Source: JAQGHR01 sp031411935 | GTDB taxonomy: Bacteria > Planctomycetota > Planctomycetia > Isosphaerales > Isosphaeraceae | Assembly (NCBI GenBank): GCA_031411935.1 | Contig: JANOBY010000578.1 | Span: 1-38,146, forward strand | Reading direction: 5' to 3' | DNA length: 38,146 bases | In this document: in pieces, positions 31,939 to 38,146 of the stretch | How the letters are laid out: each line of letters begins with the position of its first letter | Position numbering within the stretch: the stretch's first letter is position 1 | Notes under the pieces: model-generated | What the model saw: the letters and a program-made list of their open reading frames with translations, nothing else | Told to the model about the DNA's origin: nothing | Database searches by the model: none | Translations under genes and position numbers: made by a program

Positions 31939-33749
31939 CGCCTGAGGATCCCTTCTCGCCCCCGGGCGCGGGCGACGAGTTGCGTGAACGAGTTGATGGA
32001 CGCGTACATGCTCAAGAATCGCTCGAGGACGCTCGCCAGCAGGAACACGCCGCTGCCGACGAACTGCGTCTCCTCGAAGTCGATCGTGATCTCGAGCCCC
32101 TGGCACACGGCGCTGCTGAGCCCTCGGCTGGCCCGCCCCGCCACGCGGCGGCTGGAGATCGCCGCCACGCCCTCGATCTGCTGCCGGGTGATCGAGCTCT
32201 CGGCGAAGTCGTGGAGCCTGAGGATCTGCCGCAGCGAGTCGATCCCGTTCTCGTCGTCGGTCAGCGACAGGTGGTTCAGGGAGAGCTGCGAGATCAAAGG
32301 CCATTGCAGCCCGCGGCCCAGCCGGGGACGGAGCGCCGCTGTGGGCTTGCGGACGCACCGCACGCGTCCCACGGGTCCGGGCGACTCGAGCTGGAAGTCG
32401 GCCTGGTCGCCGCCGAACGGCAGCTTCGCGGGGAGGTCGCGATTGGTGCACAGGGCCCTCACCGTGACCGCGTCGGTCGCCGGACGAGAGGGCCGATAGC
32501 TCGGGTCCACGAACGCGAGCACGACCTCGGTCCCGGGGTCGGCCTTGCGCGCCGAGGCGCGTCGCGAGGCATACCAGTAGGGACGCTTCTTCGCCGCCGA
32601 GGCCGAGCCCGGGGTCTGGTGGCGGATGGCGTAGAACGGCTCGTACTCGATCGCCTCGTCGAGGTAGGCCCCCACGCTCGTGACCGAATCGATCTGGTAG
32701 ACCTCGGTCGCCATGGGGCGGTGGATGTCGGGCACGACCGGGTACTCGGCGCGGGTCTGCGAGATCGTGATCGGCTCGCAGACCTGGGGGAACAGGTTGA
32801 CGATCGGCGTGCATCCCAGGCGGAAGTTCTCGGCGTCGACCGTGACCTCGGACCTCGGCGAGCGGTTCAGGAACAGGAGCAGCTCGACCGAGTCGCACGG
32901 CCCGAGCGAGGCCAGCGCCTCGAGCCCGTGAACATCAAAGAAGAGGAATTTCTCGGGAAACGCGAAGTATTCTTGAAGCAGCCGATAGCCGGGGAAGGAG
33001 CGCGCGGGGTAGGGGATCATCCCCTCGTCGTCCTCGAACCCGACAGGCCGGACGGCGTTTCGGGGCAGGGTCACGACCCTCTCGGAGGGTCCGCCGGGGG
33101 CGGGAACCGACCGGGCCATCACGCCGCACCCGTGGTTGAGGATCGCCGTGTACAGGGCGTGCACGACGGGCGGCTCGCCGTCGAGGTAGAACCTCAGTTG
33201 CTCGAGCTTCATCTTGTCGAAGGACGCGCCGGCCTGGGCCCGGAGCCGGATCTGCACGAGCCCCACGGCCTCGGGCGGCTTGCCCGCCACGACCACGCGG
33301 TCGTGCTGGAGCCGGGCCTGGGCGACCTCGATCGGCCAGAGCGTGGTGGGATAGGCCGTGCGGAACAGGCAGGGGCTGCCCCCCACCGGGCGGGAGGCGA
33401 GCTGGGCCCCGCGCTCGACGGTGTGGCCCTTGAGCAGGTTGGCCCCGCCGTCGGGCGGGCCCAGGAGCTGGGCGATGGCCATCGAGGGCAGGGGGCGCAG
33501 GTAGTGGGGGTAGAGCAGGCCGAGCAGGCTCTCGGCGACCTCCGGATACTCGTCGTCGAGCTTCTGGCGGACCCGGGCCGTGAGCAGGGCGAAGCCTTCG
33601 AGCATGCGCTCGACGTGCGGGTCCTCGCACTTGTCGGCCTCCAGCTGGAGCCGCGCGGCGACCTTGGGGTACTTCTGGGAGAACTCCGCGCCCATCTCCC
33701 TGAGGAAGACGAGTTCGCTGTTGTAATAGGCGAGAAAATCTTCATCCAT
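31902..33749 (-). CDS. tssF: Type VI secretion baseplate protein TssF
   Basis: TssF (VasA family) is a baseplate wedge protein of 615 residues, a normal length. The start is family-typical: MDEDFLAYYNSELVFLREMG, followed by FSQKYPKVAARLQLEADKCE, DPHVERMLEGFALLTARV and a LLGLLYPHYLRPLPSMAIAQ block. The C-terminal region has GLEITIDFEETQFVGSGVFL and LLASVLERFLSMYASINSFT, typical of TssF ends. It starts 9 bases after the tssE stop and overlaps tssG by 37 bases, so the baseplate proteins are made as a coupled unit. Confidence 0.94.
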   Translation of the reverse strand: MDEDFLAYYNSELVFLREMGAEFSQKYPKVAARLQLEADKCEDPHVERMLEGFALLTARVRQKLDDEYPEVAESLLGLLYPHYLRPLPSMAIAQLLGPPDGGANLLKGHTVERGAQLASRPVGGSPCLFRTAYPTTLWPIEVAQARLQHDRVVVAGKPPEAVGLVQIRLRAQAGASFDKMKLEQLRFYLDGEPPVVHALYTAILNHGCGVMARSVPAPGGPSERVVTLPRNAVRPVGFEDDEGMIPYPARSFPGYRLLQEYFAFPEKFLFFDVHGLEALASLGPCDSVELLLFLNRSPRSEVTVDAENFRLGCTPIVNLFPQVCEPITISQTRAEYPVVPDIHRPMATEVYQIDSVTSVGAYLDEAIEYEPFYAIRHQTPGSASAAKKRPYWYASRRASARKADPGTEVVLAFVDPSYRPSRPATDAVTVRALCTNRDLPAKLPFGGDQADFQLESPGPVGRVRCVRKPTAALRPRLGRGLQWPLISQLSLNHLSLTDDENGIDSLRQILRLHDFAESSITRQQIEGVAAISSRRVAGRASRGLSSAVCQGLEITIDFEETQFVGSGVFLLASVLERFLSMYASINSFTQLVARARGREGILRRWPPRAGDRTLL

Positions 33750-33758
33750 GGGTGTGGC

Positions 33759-34244
33759 TTACGCGTCCTGCACGGCGATGGCGTGCGTGGGCATCTGGAG
33801 GACCGAGTCGAACGTGACGGCCTCGGGCGCGGGCTCGACGTTCAGCACGCCGTCGATGCGGAAGCGGACGCTGCGATCGTTGGACGTGCTCTCGAGGAGG
33901 GTGACCGTCACGCTCGAGAGCCGGGGCTCGAAACGGGTCACGGCCTCCTGGATGACCCGGCGGAGCTCGCCCTGGTCATTCAGGAGGCCGAACGAGGCGT
34001 GGGTGAAATCCGGGAGGCCGTAGGTCAGGACCGAGTCGCGGGCCTGCGACGAGCCGGCGGGGATCGTCACGAGCAGCCTCTTGGTGTTTAAGAGCCACTC
34101 CAGGTCGCGCCTCACGGCGGCCTTGAGCCCGGCGAGCGAGGCCGCCTGACGGGCCTCGGGCTCGGTGCTCACGCGGGGGTCGTGGTCGATCAGGCGATCG
34201 AGGACCGAGGGCACGAGGTTCGGCTCGCCGTCGTCTCTCGGCAT
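33759..34244 (-). CDS. tssE: Type VI secretion baseplate protein TssE (gp25-like)
   Basis: A 161-residue gp25/lysozyme-like baseplate component that links the wedge to the sheath. The family pattern is visible: NLVPSVLDRLIDHDP near the start, AAVRRDLEWLLNTKRLLV, the TYGLPDFTHASF block, then IQEAVTRFEPRLSSVTVTLL with the conserved E-P-R-L, and RFRIDGVLNVEPAPEAVTFD at the end. It follows hcp after 113 bases, which contain a short GGGAGC/GCTCCC hairpin, and precedes tssF by 9 bases. Confidence 0.92.
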   Translation of the reverse strand: MPRDDGEPNLVPSVLDRLIDHDPRVSTEPEARQAASLAGLKAAVRRDLEWLLNTKRLLVTIPAGSSQARDSVLTYGLPDFTHASFGLLNDQGELRRVIQEAVTRFEPRLSSVTVTLLESTSNDRSVRFRIDGVLNVEPAPEAVTFDSVLQMPTHAIAVQDA

Positions 34245-34357
34245 GATCGGGCAGTCCTTGACCGTCGCCTGGTTTGCGGGTGGGGCGGGAGCACGTCCCG
34301 GCCCGCTCCCTCACGAAGCTCAGCGGGGATGGCCGCTTCGGGCCGTTGGCGTCGGGA

Positions 34358-34840
34358 TCAGCTGGTCTTGGCGGCCTGCTGGTCCCAGGTGCCGGTGGCG
34401 GCCGAGGTGGCGGTGCCCGTGTCGTCCTGCTTGAAGTATTCCTTCTTGATCTTGGCGAAGTTCAGGCTCATCGAGTCGATGGGCTTGTCGTCGCCCGATC
34501 CGCCGGTCTGGTACGAGGAGACGACCACGTCGGTGAGGGTGATTTCCAGGTACTTCTGGGGGGTCTCGCCGGCTTCGAAGCAGGTCAGCACGGCCGAGTC
34601 CAGGTGCTTACCGCTGGCGCAGAACTGCATCAGCTTGGGCGAGGCGGGGCACATGCGGAAGGACAGCGAGAGGTCCTGGAGGTTGGACTTGCCCGAGGTC
34701 CCGCCGGAGCCGTAGGAGTATCCGCCCGACTGGCTCACGCCCCACGAGAACGAGAGGATTTCGATCTCGTCCGTGTTCCCGGTCTGCTTGGATTCGCCCT
34801 TGATTTCCGGGGTGAACTTCAGGAAATAATTCGCGGCCAT
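34358..34840 (-). CDS. hcp: Type VI secretion tube protein Hcp
   Basis: Hcp (TssD) hexamers stack into the inner tube expelled by sheath contraction. The 160-residue protein begins MAANYFLKFTPEIKGES and has EIEILSFSWGVSQSG, LSLSFRMCPASPKLMQFCAS, a YLEITLTDVVVSSYQTGG block and NFAKIKKEY, all characteristic. The end is a short flexible Thr/Ala tail. A good AAGGAG lies 10 bases before the ATG. It is separated from tssC by 184 bases containing an inverted repeat, which may let this abundant protein be expressed at a higher level than its neighbours. Confidence 0.95.
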   Translation of the reverse strand: MAANYFLKFTPEIKGESKQTGNTDEIEILSFSWGVSQSGGYSYGSGGTSGKSNLQDLSLSFRMCPASPKLMQFCASGKHLDSAVLTCFEAGETPQKYLEITLTDVVVSSYQTGGSGDDKPIDSMSLNFAKIKKEYFKQDDTGTATSAATGTWDQQAAKTS

Positions 34841-34886
34841 GACTACAGACTCCTTGTTGGAACCGACCCATTCTTGACCTTGTCAA

Positions 34887-34943
34887 CCCCTCTCGACCCG
34901 ACGCCTTCTTTACGCAGGCCGGTGCCGAGCGTGACGAGAGGGG
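34887..34943. repeat. Inverted repeat between tssC and hcp
   Basis: CCCCTCTCG (34887-34895) and CGAGAGGGG (34935-34943) are exact complements around a 39-base loop. On the minus strand, TTGACA lies just downstream of the structure (34886-34881), about 40 bases before the hcp ATG, but no good -10 follows. A partial terminator, an mRNA stabilising structure or a processing site for hcp mRNA are all possible. Confidence 0.4.
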
Positions 34944-35024
34944 ACGTGTTTCTTTCGCGATTTGAGATCCATTCTACAGCATGCATTCATGCAGGTGGGG
35001 TGAGCCCGAGGTCGGGGCCCTCGA

Positions 35025-36518
35025 TCACGACACGGGGGCCGGCAGCTCGGCGACCAGGCGCAGCGACACGGTGAGCTCGTCGAGCTGGAAGTGCGGCTTG
35101 AGGAACGCGACTGCCTTGTAGCAGCCGGGCTTGCCGGGCACGTCCACCACGTCGATCCGGGCCTCGGCCAGGGGGCGCTTGGCCTTGGTCTCCTGGTTGG
35201 CGGTCTCGTCGGTCGTCACGTAGTTGGCGATCCAGCGGTTGAGGAACGTCTGGCACTCGGTGCGGTTCATGAAGCTGCCCACCTTGTCGCGCATCATGGC
35301 CTTCAGGTAGTGCGCGATCCGCGACACGGCCATGATGTACTGGAGCTGGGTGGAGAGCCGGGCGTTGGCGTTGGCCGAGTCGGTGTCGTAGACCTTCGGC
35401 TTCTGCGCCGACTGCGCGCCGAAGAAGGCGGCGAAGTCGGTGTTCTTGCAGTGGACCAGGGGCATGAAGCCCAGGTCCGACAGCTCCTTCTCGCGGCGGT
35501 CGGTGATGGCGATCTCGGTCGGGCACTTCAGCGCCACGTCGCCCTTGTCGGTCTTGAACGTGTGCGTGGGCAGGCCCTGGACGAGCCCTCCGCCCTCGAC
35601 CCCTCGCACGGTGGCGCACCAGCGGTACTTGGCGAACGACTCGGTCAGGCGGGTCCCGAAGGCGTACGCTGCGTTGCCCCAGAGGTACTTGGAGTGGTCC
35701 GTCCCGTCCACGTCCTCCTCGAACTGGAACGCCTCGACCGGCTTGGTGTCGCGGCCGTAGGGCAGACGCATGAGGATATGCGGCAGGGCCAGGCCCACGT
35801 AGCGGGCGTCGTCCGAGTCGCGGAACGACCGCCACTTGGCGTAGTCGCTCGCGGTGAAGACCTTGGCCAGGTCGCGCGGGTTGCCCAGGTCGGTGAAGGT
35901 CTCGAGCCCGAACAGGTCGGGCGCGGCGGCCGACACGAAGGGGGCGTGGGCCGAGGCCGCCACGTTGGAGATCTTCTCCAGCAGGGCCACGTCCTGAGGG
36001 TGCTTGCCGAAGTGGTAGTCGCCGATCAGGGCGCCGAAGGGGTCGCCGCCGAAGGTGCCGAACTCCTCTTCATACACCTTCTTGAACAGGGCGCTCTGGT
36101 CGAACTCGGCGGCGCGTTCCATGTCCTTCAGGAGCTCGTTCTTGGACACGTTCAGCACGCGCACCTTGAGCGAGGTCCCGGTCTCGGACTGGTGGACGAA
36201 GTAGTGCAGGCCTCGCCACGAGCCTTCGAGCTTCTGGAAGTCCTCGTGGTGCATGATCGCGTTGAGCTGGCGGGAGATCACGCGGTCGATCTCGGCCACG
36301 CGGGCGTTGATCATGGCGGTGGTGTCGCTGGAGACGGTGATCTCGCCCTGCATGACCCCGCTGACCAGCTCGCCGATCAGGTCGCGCGCCATGGCCTTCT
36401 GGTCGGCGTCCTTGCCCATCCGCCCTTCGGCGATGATCTTGTCCAGGAGGCCAGGCTCCTGGGTCTGGGTGGTCCCCGCGGCGGCGGATGAGGAGGACGA
36501 GGATTCGGCGGTGCTCAT
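35025..36518 (-). CDS. tssC: Type VI secretion sheath large subunit TssC
   Basis: TssC (VipB) forms, with TssB, the contractile sheath. The protein has 497 residues, a normal length. After a Ser-rich start comes the LLDKIIAEGRM helix, in the region that in other systems is recognised by the ClpV unfoldase. Then follow the typical blocks RQLNAIMHHEDFQKLEGSWR, GLHYFVHQSETG, GGDPFGALIGDYHFGKHPQD, FLNRWIANYVTTDETANQET and PGCYKAVAFLKPHFQLDELT. The ATG is only 3 bases after the tssB stop, so the two subunits should be translationally coupled. That matters because tssB itself is interrupted by an amber codon. Confidence 0.95.
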   Translation of the reverse strand: MSTAESSSSSSAAAGTTQTQEPGLLDKIIAEGRMGKDADQKAMARDLIGELVSGVMQGEITVSSDTTAMINARVAEIDRVISRQLNAIMHHEDFQKLEGSWRGLHYFVHQSETGTSLKVRVLNVSKNELLKDMERAAEFDQSALFKKVYEEEFGTFGGDPFGALIGDYHFGKHPQDVALLEKISNVAASAHAPFVSAAAPDLFGLETFTDLGNPRDLAKVFTASDYAKWRSFRDSDDARYVGLALPHILMRLPYGRDTKPVEAFQFEEDVDGTDHSKYLWGNAAYAFGTRLTESFAKYRWCATVRGVEGGGLVQGLPTHTFKTDKGDVALKCPTEIAITDRREKELSDLGFMPLVHCKNTDFAAFFGAQSAQKPKVYDTDSANANARLSTQLQYIMAVSRIAHYLKAMMRDKVGSFMNRTECQTFLNRWIANYVTTDETANQETKAKRPLAEARIDVVDVPGKPGCYKAVAFLKPHFQLDELTVSLRLVAELPAPVS

Positions 36519-36521
36519 GGG

Positions 36522-37043
36522 TCAGGCCTCCGGGCTCGAGGATGCGCCGTCGCGGCCGGTCTCCGCGCCGATCTTCTTCAGGGAATCGGTGTTGTTCACC
36601 ACGTCCTGCAGCAGGGCCTCGAGCTTGTCGTTGCCGTCGATCTTGGACATGAGGTCCGTGAGGCGGTTGCGGGCTTCCAGCAGCTTCCTCAGGGGCTCGA
36701 CCTGGCGCACGACCTGCTCGGGCTCGAAGTCGTCCATGTTGCCGAACTTGAGCTCGACGTTCATCTTCGAGCCGTCGCCCTGGAGCGTGTTGTCCACCTG
36801 GAAGGCCAGGCGCGGCTTCATTCCCGAGAGGACCTTGTTGAAGTTGTCGCGGTCGATCTCCACGAAGCTCCGGTCCTTGAGGCGGGGCAGGGCCTCCTCG
36901 GGCTAGCCCGACAGGTCGGCCATCACGCCGACCACGAAGGGCAGCTCCTTCATCTGGATCGCCCCGCCGACCTCGACCTCGTAGGTCAGATGCACGCGAG
37001 GGGAGCGGATCCGGCTCAGCTTCTGCTGCTGGCTCTCGGCCAT
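36522..37043 (-). pseudogene. tssB: Type VI sheath small subunit TssB with in-frame amber codon
   Basis: The gene reads from ATG 37043 (MAESQQQKLSRIRSPRVHLT) through VVGVMADLSG, then codon 47 is TAG (36905-36903). The same frame continues PEEALPRLKDRSFVEIDRDN to ENRLTD-like and TssB-typical C-terminal blocks, ending at 36522. Apart from the stop it is a normal TssB of about 173 residues. Family members usually have DLSG-Q/K-PEE, so a single C-to-T or A-to-T change explains it. As written, translation gives a 46-residue fragment and could reinitiate at the GTG at 36863, without the strand needed to pair with TssC. Possible causes are a real nonsense mutation, suppression or readthrough (the next base is C), or a base error. 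GGGAG lies about 9 bases before the ATG. Confidence 0.88.
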
Positions 37044-37128
37044 GGCCAAAACTCCCGAAGGGGTACGCAATCGGCGACGAACCGCGACCGACGAGAGTCC
37101 CGAAGAGAGTGGCGGCGTCGCGACCCAT

Positions 37129-37157
37129 AACATGCTAGGCACCGACGCGCTTGTCAA
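37129..37157 (-). promoter_or_regulatory. Putative promoter of the type VI secretion block
   Basis: On the minus strand a perfect TTGACA (37157-37152) is followed after 17 bases by CATGTT (37134-37129), overlapping TGTTAT. The -10 match is modest. The start of transcription would fall near 37122, about 80 bases before the tssB ATG, in the region divergent to the TPR gene. Confidence 0.4.
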
Positions 37158-37321
37158 ACAGAATCCCCGGATTCGCGTGCGAGCGTCGTGATTCCGTCGT
37201 CCGAAACGAAATCCGCAACGTGAGATCGAAAAATCTTGGATTCAGGGCTCTCCCACCACCATCATGGATCAGCCGACGTGAGGCATCGCAACACGAAGCG
37301 CCGGCCCACGAGGATCACCCG

Positions 37322-37765
37322 ATGCGACCAATCGCGGCCTGGCTTGCAGCGGCGACGATCCTCGGCTCGATGATGGGCGCAAACCAGGGGCAAGATGCCG
37401 CCCCCGACGAGATCGCAAGACTCACGGAGGCGATCGGCAAGAATCCCGACGACGTGAAGGGGTACGTCTCCAGGGGCCTCGTCTGGTTGAACAAGAACGA
37501 GCACGACAAGGCGATCGCCGACTTCACCGAGGCCATCCGGCTCGACCGAACCGATGCTTCGCACTTCGAGCTCCGCGCGACGGCCTGGTTCCGCAAGGGC
37601 GAGCCGGCAAGGGCGATCGAGGATTACACCGAGGCCATCCGCCTGAACCCGACGAATGCCGAGAACTTCACCAGTCGCGCGACCTGCCACAAACGGCTTT
37701 GCGACGACAAGGGAGCCGAGTCCGACAGGGCCGAGGCCAAACGCCTTGACCTCCGGCTTCCTTGA
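37322..37765 (+). CDS. Exported TPR-repeat protein
   Basis: A 147-residue protein with a signal-like start, MRPIAAWLAAATILGSMMGA, and about three tetratricopeptide repeats. These are PDDVKGYVSRGLVWLNKNEH, DKAIADFTEAIRLDRTDASH and ARAIEDYTEAIRLNPTNAEN. TPRs mediate protein-protein contacts; no partner can be named. GAGGA lies nine bases before the ATG. It is divergent from tssB and separated from it by 278 bases; a link with secretion is possible but not supported by more than position. Upstream in-frame sequence to 37151 lacks a signal peptide and is rejected as the start. Confidence 0.8.
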   Translation: MRPIAAWLAAATILGSMMGANQGQDAAPDEIARLTEAIGKNPDDVKGYVSRGLVWLNKNEHDKAIADFTEAIRLDRTDASHFELRATAWFRKGEPARAIEDYTEAIRLNPTNAENFTSRATCHKRLCDDKGAESDRAEAKRLDLRLP

Positions 37766-37860
37766 GGAACTCTGGCCTGGATGGTGTATGCGGAAGCCCA
37801 TCCCACCCTGTTCGGGGCTTCGTCTGCTGCCGAGGTCCGGCGGACCGGAGCCCGGTCGTG

Positions 37861-38146
37861 TCAGCGGCGCTTTGTCATGGCGAACTTCAGGCGGATGGTC
37901 TCTCCGCCGATGGATTCGATCGGCTGCCCTCCCTCTTCGACCGCGTGGTAGCCTTGCGGGAAGGATTGCAGCCCGATCCCCACGCGATGGGGGCCCGGTT
38001 CCATGAAGGCGCGGAGGACCCCGCGTTTGTCGGTGCGGGGGCGATCGAAATGGACGATCCGGGTCTCTACCTCCCATGAGCGGAAGGAGACCAGCTCGCG
38101 TGGGCCTCCGAGCCTGGCCTCATGCCAGAGGTCGACGTCGGCGAGC
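37861..38146 (-). CDS. C-terminal part of an unknown protein (5' end outside window)
   Basis: The minus-strand frame is open from the window edge to TGA at 37863-37861, giving about 94 residues. The translation has a varied, protein-like composition: LADVDLWHEARLGGPRELVS, then WEVETRIVHFDRPRTDKRG, FMEPGPHRVGIGLQSFPQGY and GGETIRLKFAMTKRR at the end. The pattern suggests a beta-rich domain, perhaps a carboxypeptidase-regulatory-like or Ig-like one. I cannot name a family. Confidence 0.5.
   Translation of the reverse strand, partial: LADVDLWHEARLGGPRELVSFRSWEVETRIVHFDRPRTDKRGVLRAFMEPGPHRVGIGLQSFPQGYHAVEEGGQPIESIGGETIRLKFAMTKRR

Noticed and set aside
31980..34091. 703-residue plus-strand open frame across tssF and tssE
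   Set aside because: Low-complexity antisense translation; the minus strand encodes recognisable TssF and TssE.
36522..36863. Stand-alone 113-residue protein starting at a GTG
   Set aside because: It is in frame with the 46 codons before the TAG and matches only the C-terminal two thirds of TssB, so it is better described as part of the interrupted tssB.

Overview
The window is high-GC DNA with strongly G/C-ending codons. Its gene content points to a planctomycete, most likely of the Isosphaeraceae type. The indicators are a secreted DUF6797/sorbosone-dehydrogenase-like protein with c-type heme motifs, a DUF1571 lipoprotein-like protein, a VCBS/FG-GAP protein, and two PEP-CTERM proteins. The lineage is an inference from these families; no rRNA or tRNA gene is visible. 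No phage, insertion sequence or CRISPR array was seen.

Layout. 1-5.7 kb (minus strand): the 5' part of a GH63/MGH1-like glucosidase gene and a 1,043-residue heme-binding DUF6797 protein, separated by a paired inverted-repeat element. 5.9-19.4 kb (plus): a [NiFe]-hydrogenase locus running hypF, a ~650 bp gap with two possible small ORFs, small and large subunits, an Nfu/NifU-like protein, DUF5947, DUF6084, an uncharacterised 386-residue protein, a HyaD/HupD-type protease, hypA and hypB, then, 27 bp on, a large hybrid histidine kinase. 19.5-23.5 kb: a VCBS-repeat protein, an MBL-fold hydrolase (minus), a DUF1571 protein and a small exported orphan. 23.5-26 kb: a second copy of the paired repeat and a secreted GH2 enzyme (minus). 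26.3-28.3 kb: two tandem paralogous PEP-CTERM proteins, the first broken by a one-base frameshift. 28.4-30.9 kb: a CPA2/NapA-like antiporter (minus) and an MDR oxidoreductase (plus). 30.9-37.0 kb (minus): a type VI secretion block tssB-tssC-hcp-tssE-tssF-tssG. 37.3-38.1 kb: a TPR protein and the 3' end of an unknown gene.

How the genes work together. The hydrogenase small subunit carries C-x-x-D where classical enzymes have the C-x-x-C of the proximal cluster. This is the signature reported for group 1h (high-affinity, oxygen-tolerant) hydrogenases. The genes packed behind it, with overlapping start and stop codons, supply Fe-S, nickel and C-terminal processing functions. hypC, hypD and hypE are not in the window. 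The histidine kinase may be co-transcribed and has a FixL-like PAS domain that lacks the heme histidine.

Most unusual observations: an in-frame amber TAG at codon 47 of tssB, with perfect family sequence on both sides; the frameshifted PEP-CTERM paralogue; a 68-codon ORF joined by TGATG to the hydrogenase small subunit; and an Nfu domain with a CxxxC instead of CxxC motif. Two broken ORFs in ~11 kb also means that base-level assembly quality should be questioned.
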